64,000 nt of DNA from NCBI GenBank assembly GCA_032622095.1, contig CP136065.1:64713094-64777093 (forward strand), given 5' to 3'. This document shows, in pieces, positions 1-11,199 of this stretch (positions within the stretch are counted from its first letter, which is position 1; every line of letters starts with the position of its first letter). Position numbers and translations under genes: made by a program. Below the pieces are notes generated by a model. That model had not been told where the DNA came from. It saw only the letters and a program-made list of their open reading frames with translations, and did no database searches. This DNA is from Siphonodentalium dalli. Taxonomy: Eukaryota; Mollusca; Scaphopoda; Gadilida; Siphonodentaliidae.

Positions 1-3000
1 TTGAGCCAGGTATTGTACATGTCACTGGTGTATCAAGTTTGATATATACTATAGTGAGATGTCACTATTGTTATTTTGGAAAAATCCATCGTGAAGTAAC
101 ACATAGATGATATCTAATGAGTCACAATTCGATACGAAATTTAATACCCTGAGTGCACATGATAACATTTTTGTAACTGGCGATTTCAATGCACGTACCT
201 CTCAGAATTTAGACTATATCCCCAATGAAGAAAATGAGATTGACATATACGACAATGATGTATCTACAGAAGCGTCACTCGAAGAGTGTGGGATGCCCTT
301 AAAGAGGCATAGTATGGATAGAGTTTCGAATAATTTCGGTCGCCAATTACTGAGCGTTTGTCATAACAACAAACTAGTAATAATAAACGGAAGATTAGGA
401 ACCGACCGGGAAATAGGGACTTACACCTGTCGAGACGCATCAGTTGTAGATTATATGATTTGTTCTTTAAATGCACTGCCATTGATCGTAGACTTCGCAG
501 TCGAAGAAACAAATAAATTGTTCTCAGATGTTCATAAACGTATCTCAACCGTAATAGCAGTACATATGAAATACCATGCAGATATACGAGATGACAAATC
601 CTATACTAATCTTACCCATAAATGGGACTCTTCCAAAACAACTGAATTTGTATGGAACCTGGACCCTGTGGAAATCTCATAATTGCGATTTTTGTTGAAC
701 GGTTGTTCCCCCTCTACCACTAGTAATACGGAAATCAATGAAATAGTTGCCAGGATATCGCACGTCCTCCTTAAGTCGTCATATGATACATTTGGGCCTA
801 ACACTAAAAAGCCGAAAAAGCGAAGAAAGGACAACAAGCCTTGGTTTAATTCATCATGCCAGAGAGCGCGAAAAGAATATCGCAAAGCCGAGCGATGTCA
901 TATGCTACAACGTAACGATAGTACAAAACAAATGGTACGCGAAATGGCCAGTAAATACAAACGCACAATGGACAATGCAATAGCACTTCACCGAGAAAAT
1001 ATCACGTGTGAAATCTCTAAACTTAAAAAAGAAAACTCGAAAAAAATTTGGTCAATACTTAATAAAAAAGGGAAAAATAGGCATAGCGAAATAGAGATTG
1101 AATCATTAGAGGAACATTTTCGATTACTTAATTCCGAAACAATTACAGAAGACTTAAATATGAACAATGAAGCAAGCAATACAAATAACAATATAAATCG
1201 AACAATAGACAGGGAAGAAGTAACTAAAGCTATAAAGAGTTTAAAAAATATGAAATCCCCAGGTGAAGATGGAATTCTCAATGAATATCTCAAGGCATCC
1301 TCCGATACCCTGATAGACATATACTGCAAAACATTTAATTTAGTTTTTGAATCAGGCTGTGTACCTGAAATATGGGGGATCGGAACAATTATTCCACTGT
1401 ATAAAAATAAAGGTGATAAGGGAAATCCAAAAAATTACAGACCCATTACCCTTTTGAGCTGCTTTGGGAAGTTATTTACGAAGATTCTCTCAAATAGAGT
1501 ATATGATTACATTGAAGATAACGAAACTCTATGTGAGAACCAGGCGGGTTTCAGAAAAGGTTATTCCACGACGGATAATACATTTGTTCTACATTTACTA
1601 TCCGAAATTTCGAAGGCTCTTAACAGGAATTTGTACTGTGCTTTCATTGACTTTGAGAAGGCATTTGACAAAATATGGCGACAAGGACTTTGGTACAAAC
1701 TTTCGACCATTAGTATAAATGGGAAACTACTCACAGTTATTAAAAACATGTACACTAACATTAAATCGAAAGTTCGAATGGGTGACCAGACATCCGATTG
1801 TTTCCCATGTTTATCTGGGGTAAGACAAGGTGAAACCCTATCACCCCTGTTATTCTCACTTTACCTGAACGATCTGGAAGAATTTCTAAAATGAGAAGGT
1901 GGGGTGGGATTGATTAAAATGTCACGGGATATAGAAACTCACTTGAAGATGTATGTCAAACTATTCATTATTTTATACGCAGACGACACCGTTCTTATGA
2001 CTGAAACACCTTTAAAACTGCAGAAGGCACTTAACAGTTTTCAAAAGTATTGCCAGAAGTGGAAATTGACTGTAAACGTCGAGAAAACCAAAATTATGTT
2101 GATATCCAAAAGAAGCATGCCAAAGAATAGAACTTTTTTATACAACGGTGAGGAAATTGAAGTAGTTAAGCATTTTAACTATCTTGGTATTATACACACC
2201 AAATCAGGTTCATATAACGCGGCAAAGAAGGTATTGGTAAATAAAGCAACTAAAGCAATGTACTCTATTATTTCTAAGTCGAGAATACACTGTCTGTCGC
2301 TTAGAAACATGTTCGAACTGTTTGATGCGCAAGTATTACCGATTATGTTGTACTGTTGTGAAGTATGGGGGTCGGGAAATAATGAGATTTTTGAAAACAT
2401 ACATAGAAGATTTTTGAAATACGTTCTCCATCTTAAATCATCTACCCCTAATTATATGATATATGGTGAGAGCGGTAGACTACCCATAGAGTACACTATC
2501 AACTTGCGTATTGTGAAATACTGGATGAAAGTTAAGAATATGGAGCAAGGCCGATTCTGTAAGATTCTCTATCAACTGGCCCTGAAAATATGTGAAGCTG
2601 AGGAAGCAAAGTTCCAATGGATTGAAAAAGTAAAAGATATTCTAACAAAATCTGGGCAGATGCATCTATTAAATGTTGGCTATATCACATGTCCAGAACA
2701 AATGGCACGCTATTTCAAATGTAGTCTGAATAGCCAATTTCGAGGCATCTGGCTATCTGACATAGAAAAATCTAGCCGAGGCAATACCTACACGATATTA
2801 ATTTCGAAAGATACTTGGATTATTTGGATACAAAAAACAGAATAACTTTGTGTCAATTCCGTACTTGTAACCATCACTTGCCAATAGAGAAAGGTCGATG
2901 GAACGATACAAACTTACTAAATAGACTATGTCCATTATGTAATAAACGACAGCTCGGAGACGAACTGCATTATCTACTAGAATGTATATGTTTCAGCGAA

Positions 3001-3156
3001 GAAAGAAATCGTATCTTGCCTAGCAAATTTACCAGCATAGATCATGCAACTATTGACATTTTAGACGAGCTGCTGAATTTGGAAGATATGGCTAGTCTGC
3101 GTAGATTATGCTCCTTCATCCGACTGATACAGCTTAAGTTAAACACATATGAATAA
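1..3156 (+). mobile_element. Degraded LINE (non-LTR retrotransposon), endonuclease to C-terminal zinc motif
   Basis: One reading frame runs from about 107 and is broken by an in-frame TAA at 680-682, an in-frame TGA at 1892-1894 and a frameshift near 2800-2840, where reading passes to the frame ending at 3156. Domains in order: the C-terminal half of an APE-type endonuclease (GDFNAR near 180; the N-terminal half is missing or lies before the window); a lysine/arginine-rich linker; a reverse transcriptase with NYRPITLLSCFGKLF, an FIDFEKAFD motif, SGVRQGETLSPLLF and the catalytic YADDT near 1977; and a C-terminal C-x2-C-x9-H-x4-C zinc-like motif near 2935-2990. The catalytic residues survive but the three breaks make this copy dead. 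It belongs to the jockey/CR1/I-like LINEs common in mollusc genomes; I cannot assign the clade by eye. Confidence 0.93.
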
Positions 3157-3460
3157 CTCGTAGTGTTGTTGTTGTTGATGTTGTTGTAATAATAATCTCA
3201 GAGATTTGCTGCGATATGATGATGATGAATATGATGATAACGATGATGGTGCTGAATATGATGATGGTGATGATGATGGTGATGACGATGATAATGCTAT
3301 TAATACATTAGGAAGGCGTTGATTATATTTACACCAAGAAGTTCTTGTATATATTATACATATGCTGTTATATTCTCATTCTTATGTATATATTTTCTCC
3401 TTGTACTTCTCAATATCTATATTTGATCAGAGAATAAAACATTATATAACTAAATTCTAT
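3157..3460 (+). repeat. Probable LINE 3' UTR with GTT and GAT microsatellites
   Basis: Directly after the LINE stop are a short GTT run and then a degenerate GAT/GATGGT run (about 3208-3300). An AATAAAACAT segment follows near 3433. The LINE 3' end is probably close to 3450, but no clean poly(A) or target duplication is visible, so the end is an estimate. Confidence 0.55.
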
Positions 3461-3489
3461 TCGAGCCGAGCTTTAGTGGGGTGTGACTA

Positions 3490-3533
3490 AACACCAAGCC
3501 ATACCAAGCCAAACCAAGCCATACCAAGCCGTA
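3490..3533. repeat. Short tandem repeat, about 10 bp unit CCAAGCCATA
   Basis: Four to five imperfect copies of CCAAGCCATA lie head to tail just downstream of the LINE tail. The unit alternates CCATA and CAAA variants. No gene is nearby. Confidence 0.75.
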
Positions 3534-4204
3534 GGAAATAAGAAGCAAAATTGAAGTTTAATCTATATTATCATGTATATGTGATGTTTATATGACCATA
3601 TAAAACTATTTTAATGATATTTGATGGACGAAAGTCCAATTAAATCGCCGTTGTGGCTTGATTCATATAAAATAAAGCTCCCACCAGCTTATATCTGTTT
3701 AGACATGTATAGTTTATAGTGGTTGTGCTATTTTGCACTTTTTTACCACTCGAGTACACAGTTGGCACAGTTACCCACATTCAAGGGGAGTGTGTCGTTG
3801 CGTTTTGCGACTTTTATTTGTATGTATGTGTTTATACATAATATGTATAGTTTATAGTTGTTACTTTACTTTACCACTTGAATCAATTGTTGAAATTGAG
3901 AAAAAAATATGATTGGAATAGAGAAAATTTTAATTAATTTAAGCAGACAGAGATTGAATTTGATTGAAATTGTAGAGATATTGATGATTGAAATTTGAGA
4001 AAAAAATTGATGATTGAAATTAAGAAAGATTGAAATTGTTGAACTGCTAAGCCACTTTCTGGCGTTTGTTTGAGTTCGTTTTAGAGGATTTTACCCTCTT
4101 TTTTTTGGCCTGGTTTCTTGGCTATGGCCGCATGCAGTTTTTGCGATTGTCAATCGGCCGTCGGTAGATGTTTGAGCCTCGAATCTAATATAGTGGACGA
4201 GGTT
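3534..4204. other. AT-rich low-complexity DNA, no gene seen
   Basis: Around 3700 and 3845 a segment starting ATGTATAGTTTATAGT occurs twice. From 3890 to 4045 there are many loose copies of GATTGAAATT. No open exon or known element was recognised. Confidence 0.6.
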
Positions 4205-4367
4205 AATAAATTTCGTATAGAATTGTGACGAATTTTAGATCCATTATATCACCGTCTTACTTTAGCAAGGAAAAACGATCTCGAAACGGCTGTGCACGGT
4301 TATACAAAAAATAGTAATGATTTCTTTATCACAAACAAAGAGGAAGTAAAGACACCTTCAAGAAAAT
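4205..4367 (+). repeat. Dispersed repeat, second copy near 27800-27960
   Basis: The stretch with TTTCGTATAGAATTG, TTAGCAAGGAAAA and ACAAAGAGGAAGTA recurs in the same order and orientation near 27800-27960. It is an interspersed repeat of unknown class with no coding content. Confidence 0.75.
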
Positions 4368-4598
4368 TTAAAGGTACACAATCCGAACAACAACAATCTT
4401 TCTTGAAATTCCACTTCAGTTATCAGATTGCCAAAACATAATCGTAACCACTGTCAACTATAGTATAAAGTATAGTAAACAGTGTTATATATCAATATTT
4501 TGGTCAACGCAATTGGTATCGAGCCGACGTCGGTCGGCATTCGTCGAATATTTGCCAGGCCGCCAAATGTGGTGAAAACAACAGATTTAAAAACTCGA
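4368..4598 (+). mobile_element. Copy of a TTAA-type MITE family (partial)
   Basis: It starts at a TTAA followed by AGGTACACAATCCGA and carries TTCAGTTATCAGA, a CACTGTCAACTATAGTAT stretch and TATTTGCCAGGCCGCC. The same blocks appear in reverse orientation in 54157-54568, where both TTAA ends are visible. The right end of this copy merges into another repeat at about 4600. Confidence 0.6.
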
Positions 4599-4599
4599 A

Positions 4600-4792
4600 A
4601 TCTATTCACTCTGGGCTCTGATGGGCGAAAGCAATAGTTTGCAAACAGGGCCTGAACTAGACCAAGTCTTCACGGTCCGCAACAGCTTGGGGTATCGATT
4701 GGGATGATGCTGTTTTTTGGACCGGGTCCCGTGCCGTTGCTCTTCTATAATGGACGTTAGAACATAGTGGGTAGCCTTTTCCAAACATGATG
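4600..4792. repeat. Dispersed repeat with AACAGCTTG / GATGATGCTGTT core
   Basis: A roughly 100-190 bp repeat with a core of ACCAAGTCTTC, CAACAGCTTG, a GATATCGGTT-like block and GATGATGCTGTT, ending in CTTCTATAATGGAC. Related copies lie at about 9100-9175 (same orientation), 9525-9645 (reverse) and 20690-20760 (same). The short open frame across it is not a gene. Confidence 0.7.
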
Positions 4793-4898
4793 ATATAAAA
4801 CATGCATATATCAGAGGTCACCTAAATGTCAAACGAAATAAATTAGTTAACAGAGCTAGTTTTCAAGATAATTTCGGTTTGCCGCGCTATCAGAAAAT

Positions 4899-5203
4899 TA
4901 CGGAAGCGTATTCGGGACATGGTAGAATACAAATAAAGTCAAAATTTTGACTTTTTATCTCAAAATTTTGACTTTCAAACTCAAAATTTTGACTTTTTAT
5001 CTCGAAATTTCGACTTTCAAAGTCAAAATTTTGACATTTTAGAAAGTCTAAATTTCTAGATAAAAAGTTAAAATGTTTAGTTTGAAAGTCAAAATTTCGA
5101 GATATAAAGTCAAAATTTTGAGTTTATAAAGTCAAAATTTTGAGATAAAATGTCAAAATTTTGACTATATTTTTTTTCTACCATGTCCCGAATACGATTC
5201 CGT
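4899..5203. mobile_element. Foldback element built of AGTCAAAATTTTGACT repeats
   Basis: Terminal inverted repeats (left 4899-4926, right 5178-5203) share the block GTATTCGGGACATGGTAGA with one mismatch near the outer end. The interior is almost entirely alternating direct and inverted copies of AGTCAAAATTTTGACT with GAAATTTC variants. A 7-bp AGAAAAT flanks both sides (4892-4898 and 5204-5210), a good candidate target duplication. There is no coding capacity. The whole element could fold into one long hairpin or many small ones. Confidence 0.85.
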
Positions 5204-5450
5204 AGAAAATGCATGTAAACAATACATTAAACGATCATATCATCACTATACCACTTTCTATCACAGTAGATTTTTGAAGATCGATTAATCGCGTACATGT
5301 CAGGTGATCATTCACATTCAGGGATTTTCGTGAATGCCCGGGCTCCATATTTTACATGTAGTATGTCTAATGAAAGAACGTCGAAATGTGGCAGCATTAG
5401 TTTGCAAACAGGACCTGAACGGGTTTTTTGAAACTCTTTTAAATTCGCAG

Positions 5451-5646
5451 GTCGATGATTGGTTCTGTTTTATCGGGTCACGTGATGGAACCGATAGTCC
5501 CCATTAAGGAAGGTTATACCATAAAGGATCTTCAGACAAAGTATTCAGCCTTGCGGGACTTCGCATCCAATCTGATCAGCGAATTACTTAAAGGGGAAGT
5601 AATTACCCTAGAAAAGGCAGAAGAAGTGTGTCTGAATACGCTACAG
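5451..5646 (+). CDS. Exon of a MIEAP-like (mitochondria-eating protein-like) gene
   Basis: Internal exon. An acceptor ...AAATTCGCAG precedes 5451 and a donor GTATAA follows 5646. The frame is set by continuity: the first base completes a codon from an earlier exon that I could not find, and the exon ends after a complete codon. It encodes a charged, probably helical segment with KEGYTIKDLQTKYSALRDF and GEVITLEKAEEVC. Four exons join in phase to the stop at 11643 (introns of about 2649, 517 and 2228 bp). The C-terminal exon suggests the MIEAP/SPATA18 family, whose members act in lysosome-like degradation of mitochondrial proteins. The family call rests on pattern memory, not on a search. Confidence 0.72.
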
Positions 5647-5672
5647 GTATAATAACATTACGTGTATCCAAA

Positions 5673-5935
5673 CCTCAAAATAGGTGCTGGACATTTGCCG
5701 AATGATGTCGACAGATGGTGAATTTAGTAACGCTACATTCATAATCGATGTGCTCAATGGTTGCACATCGCCATATGCATGCATGGAAACTTAAAAACCT
5801 GGGTATATGTCTCGCATAGCATATGAGGCCTTGCAGAATGAGCCCCCATATGGTAAATTCAGTTATGTGGGTAGCGTCACTAAATTTTCCCTCTGGGGAC
5901 CTCATTCTGCAAATGTCCAGCACCACATTTTGAGG
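5673..5935. mobile_element. hAT-like MITE, diverged copy (intron 1 of the MIEAP-like gene)
   Basis: Inverted ends CCTCAAAATAGGTGCTGGAC (left) and a matching block ending in TTTTGAGG (right) enclose the GCAGAATGAGG / GGTGAATTTAGT palindromic motifs of the family seen cleanly at 18972-19225. The middle also contains pieces of the second subfamily (GTGCTCAATGG, CGCATAGCATATGAGG). No target duplication is visible. Confidence 0.7.
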
Positions 5936-6784
5936 CCAGCTAGTAATTGTGTGTTTCTCAACACGCTGTTAGTCGATCTTTTTTTCAACGTGCGACAAGT
6001 TGGCTCTTAACCTTGCATACCTATATGTAGGTTACACTGGTGTAAATATGGTTCGGAGTGACATCTAGTGGGAGGAAATTATAGCAGATAATAAAATAGA
6101 CAGTGGGCCCTGATAGGTCAATAGCCTTCTGTTTTTAGCATAAAAAGTACATCACACCTCTTCCTATGATTTCCCATGGGTAAAATAGCCATTGTCACAG
6201 GAATTAACCCTTAGTAGTGAAGTTTTGAAAATTTTATGGTGTGGTATAAAATATGACATTATTGTTTTTACTACGGTTCTGACACTAGTTACGAAACACA
6301 AGAGTTAAAAGCGAATTCCCTGCTAGTCGGACATGATTTTTTTGTTTGTAAAATGTCAATCTTTCAGAGTTAAATAAATTTTTTGAACCTGGGAATTATA
6401 TTGTAAACAGTATACGCTAAAACGTTTGCACTGAGCCCTATGGAAACATTTACGCTAGTGTAACCTGTAGTTAGTTCCTGATAGAGTTCGCTATCGTATA
6501 TGATTATGGAGTAACGCACTGAAATATATTGGGAATTCCAAGTTTGTGAGAGCATAGAGTTCTTTCTCATTTATTGCCTGTTTGTGCGTGGCCAAACGGC
6601 ATCTGTACATTTGTGTGGCATCACTTCAATTGATTTTCTTCACCATTGGTAAATATATATATATACGACATAATTTTTTCCCATTGATCGCTGTTTGACA
6701 CCTGTTGACTCCCAACACTGTTAATTAGTTTGGAATTGACCTCATTGGAACACAAACGATGCTTATTGCATCCAATCCTGAGTT

Positions 6785-7165
6785 TAGTGTGCCTGTCATT
6801 TGCAGAATGAGGTCCCCAGAGGGTGAATTTAGTGACGCTATCCCGCATATTGGGCTATTATCACTAAATTCACCCTCTGTGGACCTCATTCTGCTTTGGC
6901 CTCATCTTCTCTGGAAAGTTTCTTTATTATCAAATTCTATAGAAACTTCTTCACATAGATTCTATTTCTTTTTTAGTTTAGTTTCTCGATATATCCCCAC
7001 ATTGGCAGACGACACATACATAATCGAGGTTCTCAATGGGTGTACATCACAATATTCACCATTTGGGAACTTCAATCTGAGTCTATGTCTCCCATAGCAG
7101 ATGAGGCCATGCAGAATGAGGTCCCAAGAGGGTGAATTTGGTTATGATGCTATCCCGCTGTGAAC
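6785..7165. mobile_element. Two partial hAT-like MITE fragments
   Basis: 6785-6905 is one hairpin of the family (GTGCCTGTCATTTGCAGAA, then GAGGTCCCCAGAGGGTGAA and its inverse). 6990-7165 is a piece of the second subfamily (ATATCCCCACATTGGCAGA, CAATGGGTGTACATCAC, GGGAACTTCAATCTGA) running into GAGGTCCCAAGAGGGTGAA. Both lie in intron 1 of the MIEAP-like gene. The AT-rich DNA between 5936 and 6785 shows nothing else recognisable. Confidence 0.75.
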
Positions 7166-7304
7166 CCATATGAGACCCGACACCAACCAAGATATAACTG
7201 AATATATTTAAATTCCGGAAACTTAAAAACTAAAAAAAAAGAAGCTATATAAGGTCCAAGAAGATCACTTGACTAAAGATTGATTTTTACTTATCACTTA
7301 TGTT

Positions 7305-7791
7305 ATTATTATTATAGATACATTTAGAACGCATTATACAATAAATTAGTTTCAATGCGCTTACAATACAAACATGACACACATCCTAAAATAATAGTGA
7401 ATAACAAATGGATAACATTATATACAGACAACCTAACTAGAAAATACGCAAACTTAACCTAATAATCAACCGCAGTAAAGGCAATCATGACAGGCCATTT
7501 AACATACTCGAAGATATACTATTGAAACAAAGCTAAAATTATATGGTGAATTAAAAGGGAAAAATTAAATGAAAGTAAAAGTTAATATATGGGTTAAACG
7601 GTCTAAACTCGCACGCACATAACAGACTCTGGTAAACAGCTAAGTTTGAATAACACCCTATTTTGGCAGATTGAAACATATCTCAAACAAGTGAGTTTTA
7701 AGCTTTGACTTGAATTTGTGGAAAGTACCACATTTCCAGATGTCCATTGGTAGTCTATTCCAGTTGTTAATGGAAGTCTCTTGGAAGTACC
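7305..7791 (+). repeat. Interspersed SINE/LINE-tail-like repeat beginning with ATT repeats
   Basis: Starts with a short ATT microsatellite, then a segment with GCGCTTACAATACA, AAACAAGTGAGTTTTAAG and GTCTATTCCAGTTGTTAATG. The same order of motifs (microsatellite, AAGCGCTT, AACAAGTAAGTTTT, GATTCCATGCATTTGG) occurs at about 54835-55110. Class is uncertain; the microsatellite end suggests a retroposed element. Confidence 0.6.
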
Positions 7792-7793
7792 TA

Positions 7794-8006
7794 CGGTAAT
7801 GCTCTAATTAATCGACCTCTTAACCACAGCAGAATTGTGGGTAACTTTTCAGGATTTAGTCGGAAATATGGCTTGTTGTCATTCATCTGAAAGCTCTCGC
7901 CGAGAGCTTTCCGATGAATGGCAACAAGCCATATTTCCGACTAAATCCTGAAAAGTTACCCATAATTCTGATGTGGTTAAGAGGTCAATTAATTAGAGCA
8001 TTACTG
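7794..8006. mobile_element. TA-flanked palindromic MITE, copy 1
   Basis: An almost perfect palindrome. Outer ends CGGTAATGCTCTAATTAATC and its inverse GAGCATTACTG are flanked by TA on both sides (7792-7793, 8007-8008). Inside are CAGGATTTAGTCGGAAATAT, its inverse, and a central AAAGCTCTCGCCGAGAGCTTT. Other copies are at 15419-15670, 15978-16137 and 33199-33411. TA flanks and CAGTAATG ends suggest Tc1/mariner mobilisation (inference). It sits in intron 1 of the MIEAP-like gene, 289 bp before exon 8296-8376. Confidence 0.85.
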
Positions 8007-8295
8007 TATGTTCACTGTGAAAACATTGAACATAAGTGATATGTAAAATCAATGTTCAGTCAAGTTTTTTTTCCTTTAAAAAACTCGATTTATGTTGACA
8101 ACCTGGCGAGGGACGGTTGGTTGGCGGGCGGGCGAGTGGACGTCCATTGCGTTCGGGCAGTTTCCGAGCCTCTATGACATAGCTGTTATTGATTGATTAT
8201 GACAATTTTAGGTATTTGAGCTTGAATTTGTCACATGCCACAGATACGCCCATAAAATAACTTGTTATTTAGATCATGCGTTTCTATTCCTACAG

Positions 8296-8376
8296 GTCTG
8301 CTATGAACATTGTAGAACACTAAGACTGAGCTACTCTTCTGGATCAGCGATGTACTTCCACACACTGACCAGTGAG
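8296..8376 (+). CDS. Exon of the MIEAP-like gene (27 codons)
   Basis: Acceptor TTTCTATTCCTACAG precedes and donor GTAGGA follows. The exon is 81 bp, phase 0 on both sides, open in the frame required by its neighbours, and starts VCYEHCRTLRL. It links exon 5451-5646 to exon 8894-8971 without a shift. The amphipathic, cysteine-containing helix-like sequence fits the predicted helical C-terminal region of MIEAP-like proteins. It is too short to identify alone; support comes from splice sites and phase. Confidence 0.72.
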
Positions 8377-8469
8377 GTAGGAACAACATTCTATTCGCTT
8401 TGATAGTTATCTCTCAATTATTGTTTATGTCATCACACATGGTATAGCAAATAGTCACATCGCGTCCCT

Positions 8470-8689
8470 GACTACCCGCCCCCGAGTCAACCCGTCCATT
8501 TCGCTGTGTGACAACCCGCCCAGGCAAACCAGCCCACCTAAAAATTATAATGCTAATTAGGAGGTGTGAGGGGATTATGAGATGTTTGTTAACGAAACTA
8601 GGATGTACCCTACTTTGTTTATTTTTATTTGATGTAATAATAAATAATAAACACTATATAAATATAACTGACTCAAGGGGCGGGTAGTC
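8470..8689. mobile_element. Small MITE with GACTACCCGCCCC inverted ends
   Basis: Ends GACTACCCGCCCC at 8470 and GGGGCGGGTAGTC at 8689 are exact inverses, followed inwards by inverse GAGTC blocks. The 220-bp element is non-coding and lies wholly in the 517-bp intron between exons 8296-8376 and 8894-8971, making up over 40% of that intron. No target duplication was recognised. Confidence 0.7.
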
Positions 8690-8893
8690 CCGTTCTCGTC
8701 ACACTGCCCAATCGTCTCAGTCGGTGCCAATGCTACTGAAGCTCAACTTGGAGTGGGACTAATGTACAGTGAAAGAGGAGCGAAAGAGATTGTGGAAATT
8801 TGGAAGGTCTATCATGTTTTAAATGCTTCTTTCCAGGGTTATACGAATCTGCCTGGGAGCACTGGATACATAATATTTAATGCTTCATTTCAG

Positions 8894-8971
8894 GCTTACG
8901 TATCTGTCTCGGAGTTTGCATCCACCTTGGTCGATCCATATTCTGTAACTGACATGCATATGACGATTAAG
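8894..8971 (+). CDS. Exon of the MIEAP-like gene (26 codons)
   Basis: Acceptor ATGCTTCATTTCAG and a strong donor GTACGT flank a 78-bp, phase-0 exon that begins AYVSVSEFASTLVDP and ends in MTIK. It joins in frame to exon 11200-11643. The sequence 60 bp upstream contains a look-alike ATGCTTCTTTCCAG followed by similar bases, a possible decoy or duplicated acceptor. Function of this stretch is unknown. Confidence 0.72.
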
Positions 8972-9099
8972 GTACGTATCTTTACTGTCATAAGGCGGCG
9001 CTTATGTGATATGTGTTTCCTTGTCACAATACCTTGTTTAGGGTGCACTCACACTTTAAAATTGATGGCGTGTCGGTAATCATTTGTACCATCACTCAC

Positions 9100-9175
9100 C
9101 TTGTTAGACCAAGTCTTCTCAGTCCACAACAGCTTGCACGGGATATCGGATCGGATGATGCTGTTGGTCTTCTGT
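9100..9175 (+). repeat. Copy of the AACAGCTTG / GATGATGCTGTT dispersed repeat
   Basis: Same motif order as 4600-4792: ACCAAGTCTTCTCAGTCC, CAACAGCTTG, GATATCGGAT, GATGATGCTGTT. It lies in intron 3 of the MIEAP-like gene. Confidence 0.7.
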
Positions 9176-9524
9176 ATCGAACTTTTATTCAAAAGACGTA
9201 CTACATTTACACGTGAACCCTGAATGTCAGCGTTGAATCTGTCTTCAAAATGACATATCATAATTATACCGTGATAGAAAAAGGAAAAGTGATGAAAGGA
9301 TCGTTTAATATATATTTTTACATGCATTTTCTGATAGCGTGACAAATCGTAATTCTCTGGAAATAAAGATTTGTTTACTTATAAATTTCGTTGCTTTTAC
9401 GTTCTATGGACCTCTGGTTTACGCATGCTTGATATAATCATGCTTGGGAAAGGCTGCCTTTTATGTTCGTATACGCAAAGCTTCCATTTGACCCAATCTG
9501 AAGGCATTCAAGCAAGATAACTCC

Positions 9525-9645
9525 CACCCACGGTTATGGGCGTAAAGTCCGTTATAGAAGAGTAACGGGATGGAACTCGGTCCAAAACATCATCAACCCA
9601 ACCGATATGACAAGCTGTTGTGGTCCGAGAACACTTGGTCTAACC
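9525..9645 (-). repeat. Reverse copy of the AACAGCTTG / GATGATGCTGTT dispersed repeat
   Basis: Read on the minus strand this shows the same motifs, with CGTAAAGTCCGTTATAGAAG at the left matching CTTCTATAACGGACTTTACG at 20740-20760. It forms an inverted pair with 9100-9175, about 350 bp apart. Confidence 0.7.
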
Positions 9646-10600
9646 TTGTAAAAGCTGTTACTTTTCCACGGGCTAGATTAAAGAGTCAAAACGATTGACA
9701 TACTGGATCATGTCAGCTGAGAACATTATACCAGCCACAAACCTACATTATACGATAACTCGTCCATAACAACAATTTCACTTTCGGACCAATAACATAT
9801 CATATAATCCTCTATCTAATTCGCTATGAAATGTTTTTATGGCGACATTCACTTTCATCCTATTGCCAAAAAGAAATAATTGTCAAATATATACCGTATT
9901 TCGTCCAACAAAAATGTTTCAGTCATATGTGTGCATGGTATTCGGTTTTGGATTATGATTCTTGTATTGAATCTATGAAAGACAATATCCCGAATAAACT
10001 ATTATGTTGAATAAAACTGTTACAGCTGAATTTAATATGTTCCAGACAAGATGACTCTCGTTGCTTCATGGTTCGCGCTACAATTTTCCAATGGCAAAAC
10101 TAATTCACATTTGGTGAAAAATAGTTTCATTTGGCAAAAGGTTTGCCAGGTCACTTTTTAATTCCTCAAGAAAGTTGAAAAATATTGGTCAATCAATACC
10201 ATTCATTTCATGAAACTCTTAAAATATCATTGTATTAGTGGTGTTTTATAGATTTACCGGAACAGTTAATACCTCCATCAAGATGCAGTTAATCTGATAG
10301 CATTGGTATTGACGGATGGAGCCTGGAGGGATTACTAGAGTTAGCATTGTGGTAATGTTTACATGTACATAGCTAATTCTTATCTTCTTGATAAACAACC
10401 CTTCTAAAATGTTATTGTGCAGTTATTCACAGTGTGGAATCATGAGGTTTCGAGGTTGGCATTCATAATGGCCGAGGCAAGCGCAAATGTGCAAAAAACA
10501 TACTCTATGAGGAACTGACACAACACGTAGCATTTCGACTGTTATGACCATATGCTAGTTTACTTTTAAAAACAAGTTGATAGCTTATTTGTTGCAAAAT
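9646..10600. other. Intronic AT-rich DNA, nothing recognised
   Basis: Part of intron 3 of the MIEAP-like gene. Apart from loose TTTGGCAAA-like words near 10090-10145 (echoed near 11010-11060) I see no exon, repeat end or motif. Confidence 0.5.
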
Positions 10601-10905
10601 ATTCAGTAGTTTTCTATGACATTCTGATCAAAGTTGCCAGTCGGAGGTTCGTGGAATACACCAGTCCATACATCTAGGATTATGTAGGATAATCTTTCGA
10701 CTGACAACTTTGGTCGGAATGTTAGAGCAAACTAAAGTTTACTGTGCGTTTGGATACAAATGAGGTATCAGCTTTTTTTTTAAATAGTAGCATAACTATG
10801 CTAGTAGCTGCCAAAATACTATGTAATATGTCACATCCGATATATAGTTTATTACCGTTTTTCTCGTTTCTGGTGGTGTTTGCGATCACCTTGGCCATTT
10901 AATCT
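10600..10905 (+). repeat. Dispersed repeat with internal inverted arms (copy at 59680-59960)
   Basis: ACATTCTGATCAAAGTTGCC and GACAACTTTGGTCGGAATGT form inverted arms around GAATACACCAGTCCATACAT. The following 170 bp (GTAGCTGCCAAAATACTAT, TTTTCTCGTTTCTGG, GTTTGCGATC) are also shared with 59680-59960 in the same order and orientation. Confidence 0.8.
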
Positions 10906-11199
10906 ACTCAAAATAATGTGATTCCCTACTGTGTTATTGGTTAATCGTTGCATTATAAACCACAGATCAAAAATAGTTTATAAAAAATTGTTGCAGAAAC
11001 TAATAGCATTTGGCAATTTCTATAATAATTTGGCCAAAAAAAAATTCATTTGCCAAAATATTGGGCGAAAGTTAATTTCGCCGGGTCCAGCACGGACTCA
11101 CTGTTTACTTAAGCCACATCACTGCAATATTTGTGACTGACATGCAGCTCAGTTCTGTTTTACCATTGCGAATGAAAGTGTGCATTATTAATATTACAG

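Noticed and set aside
1-3156. Active LINE
   Set aside because: Two in-frame stops and a frameshift interrupt it, and the endonuclease N-terminus is not in the window.
3208-3300. GAT repeat as an acidic coding tract
   Set aside because: It follows the LINE stop codon and behaves as a microsatellite of the 3' UTR.
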